The position numbers and the translations under genes are program-made. 64,000 bases of DNA from Microvirga sp. BSC39 (GTDB taxonomy: Bacteria; Pseudomonadota; Alphaproteobacteria; Rhizobiales; Beijerinckiaceae). Position 1 is the stretch's first letter, and the number at the start of each line of letters is the position of its first letter. Below, piece by piece: positions 26,918-35,971 of this stretch. The notes beneath the pieces were generated by a model. The model was not told the origin of the DNA and ran no database searches. It saw nothing but the letters and a program-made list of their open reading frames with translations. The stretch is from the NCBI RefSeq assembly GCF_000739015.1, contig NZ_JPUG01000058.1, positions 1 through 64,000 on the forward strand, in the 5' to 3' direction.

Positions 26918-27544
26918 TGGAAGAGGCGGTCCAGCTGTTTTTATATCGACTGATACGCAAAGGTACGGTTAGAGCCTGCCGTAGCGGCACCAATGTGCTC
27001 TGGCGCACACAGCCTTACCTTCTGCACCCCTCAGACGCACGGTATCCAAGACAGGATGGCAATTGAAAATCTTCATGATGGGTAACGCTGTCAGTTCACG
27101 GATCAGCGGTGTGCGCTGCGACTTCTCGCATTGTTACAGCCCACGAGAAATCCCTTATCACGCCCATTCAGAGCTTGCTTTGTCGGCCTATGTTTACCGT
27201 AAGAGGAAGAAATACAGGCATTTCAGCAATAGTTCTCCGGTCCGAGGTAGAGTTCCGGGCCTGAGCGCTCTGTATGAAAGGCCGTATCTGGGTCATTGAT
27301 TGAACACTGCTCACCACTAGGAATGTCTGATGTTCTCGACCGGACCGGAGTTCGGCCTAGGTTCTGGAAGTACAAGAAGCCGCCCCTACTGGTATAGCGT
27401 TTCGTCGGCCCAGCCGACCTCAGGATGACAGACCGGGATAAGGCAATGGCCCGAAACCCGGACCTATCTGCCGGTTTCTATGACTGGCACTAATTGATGC
27501 AACAACCTCACCGAGGGAGAGACTGGGCGGATCTTGCGTATGTA
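26918..27544. other. 627-bp stretch without supported genes
   Basis: A further partial operator-like sequence, CGACTGATAC, occurs at about 26948. A 78-codon frame (27063-27299) starts behind a poor ribosome site and resembles no family. Nothing else is seen. Confidence 0.4.
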
Positions 27545-28227
27545 TCAAGGCCGCCAACCAAGGCATCGAAAGTAACGCGGCAGCGGGGGGTTGGACCTGA
27601 GAACCTCATGCATCACGACCAAAGTTTGCAGGTCAAGCCTGAACTCCTCCGCCAGAACCCGAACGAGATCAGGGTTCCGAGCGGCTATCGGAACCTGGCA
27701 CACACCGATGCCAAACCCCGCTCGAATGGCAGCAAGCTGCGCCAAGTCGCTGTCAGCCTTGAATGCAAAGTGAATGGGATCAAAGCCGCTGACCCGATTG
27801 AGCATTTTGCGGATCGCCGGTGTCTCGCGGTCAAACCTGATGAGGTCATGCCGGCTCAGGCCCTTGAGGGCGGAGGGAGCACCGCGCTGATCCAGGTAGC
27901 CCCTGTGCGCGTGAAGCCCAAGCGTGATCGATCCTACAGACCGCGCCACAAGAGCCTCATGCATAGGCTCGACCATTCGGACCGCAACATCGGCCTCACG
28001 CCGAAGCAGATCATCGAGGCTGTTCGACAGCGCCAACTCTATCACGAGTTCAGGATGCCGCCTTCGAAGATCTGTCAGGATCCTGGTAGAACTTCGACGC
28101 CAACCACCTCGCTGGCACTGATCTGTACTGTTCCCCTAACAGCGGTGCCATGGCCGGACGCCGCCCGCAGCAGCGCTGCGGAAGTGGAGGCCAATGTCTC
28201 CGCATAGGGCTTCAGCGCGAGCGCGGC
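27545..28227 (-). pseudogene. LysR-family regulator, 5'-truncated and frameshifted
   Basis: The minus strand encodes the linker helix and co-inducer domain of a LysR regulator: ATEAALALKPYAETLASTSA, GTVQISASEVVGVEVLP. After a one-base frameshift near 28080 it continues ILTDLRRRHPELVIELALSN, READVAVRMVEP, GFGIGVCQVPIAARNPDLVR. The helix-turn-helix N-terminus (about 65 codons) is absent. At 28219-28227 the sequence changes into the body of the oppositely oriented epimerase gene. It cannot bind DNA. Confidence 0.85.
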
Positions 28228-29065
28228 CTCCGTTGCCGCCGCGGCTGAAGGCTGCGCCCTCATCGTGCATGCAGTCAACCCGCCAAGCTATCGGAACTGG
28301 GGCAAGGTCGTACTGCCGATGCTGGACAACTCCATAGCCGCAGCACGCCAGAACGGATCTTGCATCCTCCTTCCAGGCACCATCTACAACTACGGCCCAT
28401 TCGCCTTCCCGCTTCCGGATGAGAACTCGGTCCAGCAACCCGTCAGCCGCAAGGGTCGCATCCGGGTCGAGATGGAGGTGCGCCTGCGGCGCGCGTCGAT
28501 ACAAGGTGCAAAGGCGCTGATCATTCGTGCCGGCAACTACTTCGGCCCGCGCGCTGGCAACAACTGGTTCTCGCAAAGTCTCGTGAAGCCGGGCCGTTCT
28601 GTCACGGCAGTCACCTACCCCGGCAGGCCAGGCGTTGGCCACCAGTGGGCCTACCTGCCGGACGTCGCCGAGTCCATGGTTCGCCTTGTCGAGCGTGCCA
28701 GCCTAGAGAACTTTGCTACCTTCCATACGGAGGGCCACTGGGATCATGGCGGTCGGCAGATGATCGAAGCGATCAAGCGGGCTGTCGGCAGGTCTGATCT
28801 GCCTGTCTTGCAATTGCGTTGGCGCCTGATGGCTCTCGCTTCACCCTTCATACCCCTGTTCCGGGAATTACGTGAGGTGAAGTATCTCTGGGATGAACCG
28901 GTCCGAATGACCAATGCCCGCCTGCGTGACGCAATTGGAGCCGAGCCGCTCACGCCGCTTGATGAAGCTGTCAGGGCTACTCTGGTGGGCTTGGGGTGCC
29001 TGATGGAGAGCGAACAGACTGTGCAGAATGCCTCTGGTACTAGGCACTCCCAGGGGAGGCTCTAA
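28219..29065 (+). pseudogene. NAD-dependent epimerase/dehydratase, 5'-truncated
   Basis: The frame ASVAAAAEGCALIVHAVNPP, YRNWGKVVLPMLDNSIAAAR, LLPGTIYNYGP, ALIIRAGNYFGPRAG, then WAYLPDVAESMVRLVER matches the extended-SDR (epimerase, NmrA-like) family from about the fourth strand on. The N-terminal Rossmann GxxGxxG nucleotide motif is missing. An ATG at 28265 keeps the remaining frame open to 29065, so a product could be made, but it could not bind NAD(P) normally. It overlaps the DUF6220 start by one base (TAATG), so the downstream gene may still be translated by coupling. Confidence 0.8.
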
Positions 29066-29445
29066 TGCAGCGCGCGACCTTCGTGACATCACTCGCCTGG
29101 TTTGTTCCAGGTGCAATCCTCTTACAGTTTTTACTGGCCGGCCTGTCTCGTTTCCATGATATCCAACTGTGGCCAGTCCATACCATCCTGGGATCCGCAC
29201 TCGCTCTTCCCATTGGAGTGGTTGCATTCAAAGGCCTCATCAGCAGCCATGCCCTGCGTCTGCGGGTCTGGGCTTTGGCTCAGGTCGGGATCTATGTTAG
29301 CCAAGTCGCCTCAATTGCTGTTGGTCAGAACACCGGCTCTGGCCTTTTCCAAGCTCTTCATGCCTTCAATGCTGGGCTTCTTCTGATCTCATTTGTGGTC
29401 GCACAGAAGATTGCACTGACTTCTATGAACCAGTTGACCAGATGA
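29065..29445 (+). CDS. DUF6220-like four-helix membrane protein
   Basis: 126 residues with four hydrophobic helices. Conserved features of this small family are visible: FVPGAILLQFLLAGLSRF, a His in the second helix (WPVHTILGSALALP), and ALHAFNAGLLLISFVVA with a His in the fourth. The pair of membrane His residues could coordinate haem or a metal, as in other four-helix membrane proteins; that is inference. The ribosome site GGGGAGG lies in the epimerase tail, and the TAATG overlap indicates it was co-translated with the epimerase before that gene broke. Confidence 0.65.
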   Translation: MQRATFVTSLAWFVPGAILLQFLLAGLSRFHDIQLWPVHTILGSALALPIGVVAFKGLISSHALRLRVWALAQVGIYVSQVASIAVGQNTGSGLFQALHAFNAGLLLISFVVAQKIALTSMNQLTR

Positions 29446-29871
29446 TAATCCGCTCCGGGTCAAAATGCGACCTGGAGTGGAGCCAAGTAAAGGCTACCTC
29501 TCGGCCAACTTGCGGAAGTTCGGCTTAGGTTGGGCGTCGTAGCCGTCCGGATCCCCCTGATTTGAGAGTCCTCCGGTTAATGGTCGGTAGAGAATGACCA
29601 ACAAGCGTCGTTTATTGGCAGTTCACAATGAATGTCCTCAGTTGGAACGAGAGGATGTTTGTTGAACTGAGGTTTTGTTCACCTGCGATATACCTGATTT
29701 TGCAGTAAGAGGCGGCAACGTGAGATGAGCGCCACACTTCAAGGTTGTCTAGGCTAAGTCTGTCGCAACCGAAGTAGCAGATGACATCGAACAGGATCTC
29801 GTGCTTTCATCAGCGACGGCGCGAAGATGCCGCCCAGACGAAAAGTCTGGAGTCAAAGGGAGGGAAGAAGC
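29446..29871. other. Promoter region of the sugar ABC operon, no gene
   Basis: 426 bp. Near 29636-29674 there is an 8-bp inverted repeat (CCTCAGTT ... AACTGAGG) that might be an operator. No regulator gene is adjacent. The frame upstream of the TTG start is open to 29827 but is not protein-like. Confidence 0.4.
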
Positions 29872-30612
29872 TTGTCACTCCTCGTTCTGCAGGACGTCGG
29901 GAAGGAATTCGGCGCCATTCGGGCTCTTTCCCACGTCAACCTCATAATCAAGCCTGGCGAGGTCGTCGGCCTCATGGGTGACAATGGTGCTGGCAAATCG
30001 ACCCTCGTAAAGATCATCGCGGGTAACTTTCCTCCTTCCCATGGCAGAATCCTGTTCGAGGATCAGGAGGTTCATTTCACGAAGCCGGTTGATGCCCGCT
30101 CGGTCGGGATTGAAGTCGTCTACCAGGATCTCGCCCTTGCCGATAACCTGACAGCTGCCGCCAACGTATTTCTTGGGCGTGAACTGAAGCGCAAGGTCGG
30201 CCCCTTCTCGTTCCTTGATCACGCTTCAATGAACCAGCGGACGGCAGACCTCTTTCGCGAACTGAAATCCGAGACCCGCCCCGATGACGTCGTCCGCGCT
30301 ATGTCGGGCGGCCAGCGGCAGGCCGTCGCAATTGCGCGGACGAGGCTCGCCAAGGCCAAGCTTATTCTCATGGACGAGCCGACTGCGGCTATTTCAGTCC
30401 GTCAGGTAGCTGAGGTCCTCGATCTCATCCGCCGCCTGCGCGATGCGGGGATAGCTGTCATCCTGATCTCGCACCGCATGCCTGATGTGTTCTCGGTCTG
30501 TGAACGGGTGGTTGTCATGCGGCGAGGAACTAAGGTCGCGGACAAGCCGATCAGCCAGTCGAGCCCTGAGGAAGTCACCGCCCTGATTACGGGCGCCAAG
30601 GAAGCGGCGTGA
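29872..30612 (+). CDS. Sugar ABC transporter ATP-binding protein (single-ABC, FrcA-like)
   Basis: 246 residues, starting at a TTG with AGGGAGG about 8 nt upstream; an ATG at 29827 would add 15 non-family residues. It has Walker A GDNGAGKST, Q-loop EVVYQDLALADN, signature MSGGQRQA, Walker B LILMDEPTAAI and the switch His in ISHRM. One ABC domain (246 residues) rather than two matches FrcA of the fructose importer and similar CUT2 systems, where RbsA-type proteins have about 500. The signature Asp-loop reads AAISVRQ. It overlaps the permease by one base. Confidence 0.92.
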   Translation: MSLLVLQDVGKEFGAIRALSHVNLIIKPGEVVGLMGDNGAGKSTLVKIIAGNFPPSHGRILFEDQEVHFTKPVDARSVGIEVVYQDLALADNLTAAANVFLGRELKRKVGPFSFLDHASMNQRTADLFRELKSETRPDDVVRAMSGGQRQAVAIARTRLAKAKLILMDEPTAAISVRQVAEVLDLIRRLRDAGIAVILISHRMPDVFSVCERVVVMRRGTKVADKPISQSSPEEVTALITGAKEAA

Positions 30613-31661
30613 TGAGCGAACTCTCCCCGGCAACCGGCTCTGAGACGACAGATTTTTCGAACGTGGGGCGAACCCGCTGGTGGCGACGCGGCTTCTTCGC
30701 GAGCCAGACAGCCTATGTCGCAGCGGCCCTTATCGCGATCATGATCGTGATGTCCTTTCTGAGTTCAGCCTTTCTCAGCCCGGGCAATCTGGCCAACGTA
30801 GCAAAGAACTTTTCTTTCGTAGGCATCGTGACTCTCGGCGTCACTCTCGTGATCGTCACTGGCGGCATCGACCTGTCCGTGGGCTCCACAATGGCGCTGT
30901 CGGCTATCACCTGTGCCATTATCATGCAGACCCTGAGTGGCACCGCATTCGACAACGTTCCGATTGCCGGAATGCTGATGTCGCTAGGTGCTGGTCTCGG
31001 TGTTGCCCTGCTCATTGGCTTGGCCAACGGGCTGCTGATCGCCCGGGTTGGTCTCTCTCCCTTTGTGACGACGCTGGGTATGCTCTCTATCGTGCGTGGC
31101 CTTGCCTATGCGGTTACAGAAGGACGGGGCCAGGCTCCGACCGGGAGGGATGTCGATCTTTTCTACGGCATTACCGACGGAAACATCGCCGGTGTGCCGG
31201 TAGCCGTCGTCTACCTCCTCGTACTTGCAATCATCATCGGTATCATTCTTCATCACACAGCCTTTGGGCGGCATGTTTTCGCCTTAGGCGGCAACGAGAA
31301 GGCAGCAGCCCTCACCGGCATTGCAGTCGAGCGGGTGAAAATTTCAGTTTATGTCTTGTCCGCCCTCTCAGCGGGCTTTGCCGGCATCCTGATGGTGGGA
31401 TGGCTCGGCTCAGCTCCGGCCAATCTTGCGACAGGCTACGAGCTGACGATCATCGCGGCTGCCGTTATCGGTGGCGCCAATCTCAACGGCGGCATCGGCG
31501 GCCCGGCCGGAGCCGTAATCGGAGCTCTTCTCATCGAGGTCATCCGCAATGGTCTAGTTCTAGCCGGCATCAACGCCTATTGGCAGATCGTACTCGTCGG
31601 CGCGATCATCATTCTAGCAGTTCTCGTCGACCGCCTGCGCACCTTGCGAATGTCATCTTAA
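30612..31661 (+). CDS. Sugar ABC transporter permease (RbsC/FrcC family)
   Basis: 349 residues from the ATG in the TGATG overlap; a GTG one codon earlier also works. About ten membrane helices follow a short cytoplasmic N-terminus. The BPD_transp_2 signature is clear: VTLGVTLVIVTGGIDLSVGS, ANGLLIARVGLSPFVTTLGM, ALGGNEKAAALTGIAVERVK, and the ATPase-contact region AAVIGGANLNGGIGGPAGAV. It forms the homodimeric channel for a CUT2-type monosaccharide importer with the neighbouring ATPase and binding protein. Confidence 0.93.
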   Translation: MSELSPATGSETTDFSNVGRTRWWRRGFFASQTAYVAAALIAIMIVMSFLSSAFLSPGNLANVAKNFSFVGIVTLGVTLVIVTGGIDLSVGSTMALSAITCAIIMQTLSGTAFDNVPIAGMLMSLGAGLGVALLIGLANGLLIARVGLSPFVTTLGMLSIVRGLAYAVTEGRGQAPTGRDVDLFYGITDGNIAGVPVAVVYLLVLAIIIGIILHHTAFGRHVFALGGNEKAAALTGIAVERVKISVYVLSALSAGFAGILMVGWLGSAPANLATGYELTIIAAAVIGGANLNGGIGGPAGAVIGALLIEVIRNGLVLAGINAYWQIVLVGAIIILAVLVDRLRTLRMSS

Positions 31662-31741
31662 ACATTGTCACAAAGTCGGACGAAAGAAGCCGGCTATGAG
31701 AACCTAGCCATGGGGCTACAATCAACTAGGAGGAAGACGAC

Positions 31742-32680
31742 ATGATAAAACGCCTGATCCTTGCCGCGGTCGCTGTAGCCGCTTTGACGACTCCCGCAGC
31801 AGCCCAGCAGACCTACAAGTTCGCCATTGTCCCGAAGGCAATGAACAACCCCTATTTCGATCTCTCCCGTGATGGATGCATGAAGCGGGCAAAAGAGCTC
31901 GGGAACGTCGAATGCATCTATAAGGGGCCTGTTGAACATGAGCCGGCCAGCCAAGCCCAGATCATTCAGGATCTGATCAGCCAGAAAGTAGACGGCATCG
32001 CCATCTCCGTGTCGGATGCCGCCGCCGCAGTGCGCGTGATCAAGGCCGCTCGCGATGCGGGCATTCCGGTCATCACGTTCGATGCGGATGCTCCCAACTC
32101 CGCACGCCAAGCTCATGTAGGCACCGACAACCGGGCGATGGGGCGCGCGCTCGGCGAGGAACTCCTCAGGCTGCGGCCGGAAGGCGGCAAGTTCGCCATG
32201 GTGTCCGGCGGCCCTGCCGCCGCCAACCTCAAGGAACGGGTCGAGGGCGTTCGCGATGCGTTGAAAGGCTCCAAGTGGACGGAAGCGTCCGGCTCGCCCA
32301 CGTACTGCAACGATGATCTGGCACTCGCCGTGCAGCAGATGCAGGACCTGAAGACCGCTAATCCGGACCTCGCTGCCATCGTGCCGGTGGGCGGTTGGCC
32401 GATGTTCGTTCCCGAAGCGTATAAAAGCTTCGTGAACAAGAACAAGGGTGCGATGGATCAAGGCAAGTTTACCCTCGTGGTCGCAGATACCCTGAAGGTG
32501 CAACTCGAACTGCTGCGCGATGGCTATGCGAATGCTCTCGTTGGCCAGCGCCCCTATGAAATGGGCGAGAAGGCGATGGATATACTTCTGCAGCTCAAGA
32601 AGGGCGAAAAGGTCCAAGAGATCGTCTATGCCGGTATTGACCGTGTGACCAAGGATAACGTCACGTCCATGTTGAAGTAG
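31742..32680 (+). CDS. Periplasmic sugar-binding protein (Peripla_BP_4, CUT2)
   Basis: 312 residues. The signal peptide MIKRLILAAVAVAALTTPAAA is followed by QQTYKFAIVPKAMNNPYFDL, the ribose/xylose-binding-protein start. Later motifs are QDLISQKVDGIAISVSDAAA, AGIPVITFDADAP (hinge strand), HVGTDNRAMGRALGEELL, and a C-terminal GQRPYEMGEKAMDILLQL. It delivers a monosaccharide or polyol to the permease; which one is not evident. AGGAGGA is the ribosome site. The stop is 7 nt before repeat copy 2, which has a hairpin that could separate expression of this abundant protein from downstream sequence. Confidence 0.93.
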   Translation: MIKRLILAAVAVAALTTPAAAQQTYKFAIVPKAMNNPYFDLSRDGCMKRAKELGNVECIYKGPVEHEPASQAQIIQDLISQKVDGIAISVSDAAAAVRVIKAARDAGIPVITFDADAPNSARQAHVGTDNRAMGRALGEELLRLRPEGGKFAMVSGGPAAANLKERVEGVRDALKGSKWTEASGSPTYCNDDLALAVQQMQDLKTANPDLAAIVPVGGWPMFVPEAYKSFVNKNKGAMDQGKFTLVVADTLKVQLELLRDGYANALVGQRPYEMGEKAMDILLQLKKGEKVQEIVYAGIDRVTKDNVTSMLK

Positions 32681-32687
32681 GTCGACG

Positions 32688-32861
32688 CCTTCATGAACAC
32701 GCAGATCGTCCTTGGCCCATTCTCAGGCTTGGGACGATCGCTTTAGTTTAACCAAGCAGATGTCTTGTGGAACTTCGCGACCCCCTCCTTCCCGCAACTC
32801 GCCCGTATCAAGGGGGAGGTTCTGAACCGCAGCCAAAGGTACCAAGTTGAACGATCGCTGA
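32688..32861 (+). repeat. Dispersed intergenic repeat, copy 2, with hairpin
   Basis: 174 bp homologous to 20631-20802. The stem is GATCGTCC/GGACGATC (32704-32739), 8 bp perfect. Relative to copy 1 the pair outside CGTCC/GGACG changes from C-G to T-A on both sides, so structure is maintained while sequence drifts. It starts 8 nt after the sugar-binding-protein stop. Confidence 0.75.
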
Positions 32862-33038
32862 GTACACAGGCCAATTCTAATGTCTCTATTAGGTGACCTG
32901 CTGGTTGGTTAGATCGATGAAAATGGTCGGTGCGCACCTGCCTCTCCCGTCCGAATAGGAAGGCGAGATGACGGGCGAACTCTCGGGTGATCGTCTGCCG
33001 CCTCAGCAGTTTGGGTTGGCCCGACTGATCGGCGCCTG

Positions 33039-34274
33039 CTACGGTTCCTCAGCCTGCATCCAAGATGGGTCGAGCGTGAACAACTCCTGCGGGCGGTTCA
33101 CCCCTCTCAATGCATAACGGCCAACGGAAACGAGGCATTCCCGCTCGGCCGTTGCAGCCGCGGCGAAGAAAGCCGAAGAAACTAGAACATCCCTTTCAAC
33201 CGAGCGACAGAGGGCAGAGATCCGACTCACCTCGTTTACCGCCGGGCCAACTACAGTGAAGTCGAGGCGGTCCTGGCTGCCGATGTTACCGTAAAAGACC
33301 TCGCCGATGTGAAGGCCCAGATAGGCATCGGCAACCGGCAGGTTCGCGGCTTTGCGGGTCCGGTTCAGCGCGCCGATCCGGGACCTCATTAAGTGCTCTG
33401 CCTTAAGAGCACACTGGCAGGCCTTGCTCGGATCCTCTTCTTTGAAGATCGCGAGAGTGCCGTCCCCAATTAGCTTGAGAACATCACCACCGGCCTCACA
33501 GATCGACGAGATGATCGCTTCCGAGTAGTCGTTCAGGAAAGGGATGATCTGCTCCGGATCGGCTGTCTCGGTGATATGCGTGAAGCTGCGCAGGTCGCTG
33601 AACCAGAGAACGGCTTGGATTCGGTCGGTGACGCCACGGGCGATCCTCCCTTTCAGGACGAGGCTGCCGGCATCACGCCCAAGGTAGGTTTCAACGAGTG
33701 TCTTGGCGATGCGGGCAAGCGAGGCGCATTTCAGGGCGAGCATCAGAGACGATGCCAGCTCGCGGACAAGCGATATATGCTCGTCCGTAAAGCCGGACTG
33801 GACGTCCGTAGTCCAGGATGAGTAGAAGGAATCCATCTCTCCAATGACGCCCTCGGCCTCAAAGCGATGGATCAGAACAAGATAATCCGTCTGCCCCTCA
33901 GCGCGCAGATCCGCCAAGACGGAGAAGTCCTCCACATGACCCGGCCCTATCCGCCGCCGCAGGAAATCCTCTCCGCTCATCAGAAGATGATAGTAGGTGC
34001 TCCTGCGCCAACTGGCGGCGGCCTCGCCTCCGACATTGGTGCGGCCATACTCGACCATGTGGTCGAGATTACCCTGATCATCACGGCGCCAGCGGAAGAC
34101 GCGTCCCTCATGGATCGGATGCAGCGTGTCGATGACGATGTTTACGCGCGCGACGGGCACGCCTCCGGCTGCAAGGCGATGGCAGAAGCCGTGAAGGAGC
34201 TGCAGCTCCGTCATGCCTGTCAGCCCGGCCTTCGTGACCCATCTGACAATGTCGGCTGCCTTGCCGCTATCCAT
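33039..34274 (-). CDS. Class III adenylate/guanylate cyclase
   Basis: 411 residues, soluble. The first 190 residues are a GAF-like region seen in many rhizobial cyclases (HGFCHRLAAGGVPVARVNI, W-R-R-S-T-Y-Y-H-L-L). The C-terminal CHD domain has both metal Asp residues (LWFSDLRSFTHITE and GGDVLKLIGDGTLAIF). It also has the dimer-arm GLHIGEVFYGNIGSQDRLDF and the transition-state Asn/Arg in VGPAVNEVSRISALC. It should therefore make cAMP (or cGMP) from the nucleotide triphosphate. The ligand of the N-terminal region is unknown. A Crp/Fnr regulator lies at 51.4 kb, but no direct link is visible. Confidence 0.9.
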   Translation of the reverse strand: MDSGKAADIVRWVTKAGLTGMTELQLLHGFCHRLAAGGVPVARVNIVIDTLHPIHEGRVFRWRRDDQGNLDHMVEYGRTNVGGEAAASWRRSTYYHLLMSGEDFLRRRIGPGHVEDFSVLADLRAEGQTDYLVLIHRFEAEGVIGEMDSFYSSWTTDVQSGFTDEHISLVRELASSLMLALKCASLARIAKTLVETYLGRDAGSLVLKGRIARGVTDRIQAVLWFSDLRSFTHITETADPEQIIPFLNDYSEAIISSICEAGGDVLKLIGDGTLAIFKEEDPSKACQCALKAEHLMRSRIGALNRTRKAANLPVADAYLGLHIGEVFYGNIGSQDRLDFTVVGPAVNEVSRISALCRSVERDVLVSSAFFAAAATAERECLVSVGRYALRGVNRPQELFTLDPSWMQAEEP

Positions 34275-34377
34275 GGCGGTCCCCCATGATCCCGAATCTG
34301 CCGGCAGCCATCAACCACCGCAGACAGAGTAGTCAGTCATATCCGCAAGTGGATCAAGTGTCTCCCCGCCGCTCAGT

Positions 34378-34557
34378 CTATTCTGCCGGAGAGAGCTGAG
34401 GCCCCGCTGGTCCAGACTGCTTCACCAGCCGTTTCATAGATGCAGCAACGACCACGCTCCCCACTGCCACATAGACGACAGACGCGACGAGCAGGCCGAA
34501 TAGGGTCACGCCCAGCATACCAGTGAGCATGGCCGTGCCTGGGGCCCGTGTATCTTG
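34378..34557 (-). pseudogene. C-terminal scrap of an RND efflux transporter
   Basis: A minus-strand frame ends at a TAG (34378) and reads APGTAMLTGMLGVTLFGLL, VASVVYVAVGSVV. This is the last membrane helix of an HAE1 RND pump (compare SGMIGVTAFGLFFTPVFYVL in the complete gene at 22.4 kb). Only about 55 codons survive. The remnant differs from the nearby intact pump, so it is a leftover of another pump gene. Confidence 0.7.
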
Positions 34558-34739
34558 GCTCCAGGGCCGCCGGCGGGCGATCCCAGGTCAACTTTTCACA
34601 CTCGGTCGACCGATCGTCATCTTTTGCACCGAAGCGGTCCAAACCCAGGCGTCCGACGAGTGCCATGGCTGGGCATAGAAACCCGGTTGAGGAGCACAGG
34701 AGCTCGACCGCGACTGTCTCGAATATCAAGGTTTCTGTT

Positions 34740-35093
34740 TCACTTGCCCTCTCTGTAAAACAGCATTCCGTCGTGATGGAGGACGCCGTCGCTGAACTCA
34801 CCGTCGGCCGTGAATCCTTTATCGTCCCAGTAGTCGATCTTGTTGCCGCGGATCTCATAGCGACCCTGATAGGCGGACATGCGGGTGCCCCGCGCCTCAT
34901 CATAACGGCCATTCGGGAGAAGCTCCTGGCGGATGTGGCCGTCACTCGTGACCCACATGCCAATGTAGGGGTGAGTTGCCATCTCAGTTGTATCCTTGAC
35001 TAGGGGTTGATTGTTGCTCAAAGGCTGTCCGAGTGCCAATGGTGCGCTGACCATTGCGGCAGCAAGGACGAGAGGGAGTTTGCTCCTTGACAT
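34740..35093 (-). CDS. Secreted Atu4866-like protein
   Basis: 117 residues with a signal peptide (MSRSKLPLVLAAAMVSAPLALG). The mature part is a small beta-barrel-like domain. Its hallmark blocks are HPYIGMWVTSDGHIRQELLP, NGRYDEARGTRMSAYQGRYE and DYWDDKGFTADGEFSDGVLH. These match the Atu4866 domain, known structurally but without assigned function. It starts behind AAAGGAG, 15 nt after the SDR stop in the same direction, so the two are probably co-transcribed. Confidence 0.75.
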   Translation of the reverse strand: MSRSKLPLVLAAAMVSAPLALGQPLSNNQPLVKDTTEMATHPYIGMWVTSDGHIRQELLPNGRYDEARGTRMSAYQGRYEIRGNKIDYWDDKGFTADGEFSDGVLHHDGMLFYREGK

Positions 35094-35108
35094 CGCATGC
35101 TCCTTTCT

Positions 35109-35837
35109 TCAGTGAGGACTTGCAGTCGGACGAACGATGATCTCGCTCACGTCCACCTCCGGGGGCTGCTCGATCGCATAGCGGATCGCCCGTCCGATGG
35201 CGTCCGAATTGATCGCTGTCCTGCGGAACTCCCGCATGGCCGCTCGGGCGCTCTCGTCCGAGATCGTCTCGGCGAGCTCGCTGGTGATCACGCCAGGCGA
35301 GATCACTGTGACCCGCAACTGATCCGTCTCTTGCCGAAGGCCGTCTGAGATGGCCCAGACCGCGTATTTCGTTGCGCAGTAGACCGCAGCCGTTGGCGAG
35401 ACCCGATGTGCACCGATGGACGCGACATTGATGATGTGACCGGAGCCTCGAGCTTCCATGACAGGCAACACCGCCGCAATGCCGTTCAGAACGCCCTTGA
35501 TGTTCACGTCAACCATCTGGTCCCACTCACTCAGTTTGAGAGCGCTGAGGGGCGAGAGCGGCATGACACCCGCGTTGTTCACAATTACATCGATGCGGCC
35601 GAACTCCTCGAGCGTGGCAGACACGACACTGGCGAAGTCCTCTCGCGAGGTCACGTCGAGCCGGTGGGCCCGCGCGACTCCGCCAGATGCCTTTATCCGG
35701 CTGACGAGGGCATGCAGACGTTCTGTCCGGCGTGCGCCTACGATGACTGCGTGGCCGACTTTGGACAGTTCCAGAGCCACCGCCTCACCGATCCCACTGG
35801 AGGCGCCGGTGATCAGAATAGCCTTCATCTCGGACAT
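35109..35837 (-). CDS. Short-chain dehydrogenase/reductase (classical SDR)
   Basis: 242 residues. It has the nucleotide motif TGASSGIGEAVAL with GARRTERL (an Arg pair favouring NADPH), NNAG in VIVNNAGVMPLSP, and the catalytic triad Ser in NVASIGAH, then Tyr and Lys in YCATKYAV. PG and T after strand 6 (VISPGVITSEL) are conserved. The family reduces or oxidises diverse carbonyls or alcohols; this subgroup (YdfG/serine-dehydrogenase-like) often acts on hydroxy acids or aldehydes, and the substrate is not known here. The ribosome site is AAAGGAG. A LysR regulator is divergent 134 bp away, the usual layout for a controlled target. Confidence 0.92.
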   Translation of the reverse strand: MSEMKAILITGASSGIGEAVALELSKVGHAVIVGARRTERLHALVSRIKASGGVARAHRLDVTSREDFASVVSATLEEFGRIDVIVNNAGVMPLSPLSALKLSEWDQMVDVNIKGVLNGIAAVLPVMEARGSGHIINVASIGAHRVSPTAAVYCATKYAVWAISDGLRQETDQLRVTVISPGVITSELAETISDESARAAMREFRRTAINSDAIGRAIRYAIEQPPEVDVSEIIVRPTASPH

Positions 35838-35971
35838 CGATTTCTCCTTTCAGCCAACCTTGTGCCCCGACCTTTGACGCGGCGGTCTCAAGCTCATGGA
35901 CAAAAGGTAGTTCGACTGAGCTGTGAAATCGACTTGCCAATCATGTATGTGTTGGTAAGATTTTGTCACCA

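Noticed and set aside
27063-27299. 78-codon frame in the gap after the RND operator
   Set aside because: Weak start context, no motif; left as possible but unsupported.
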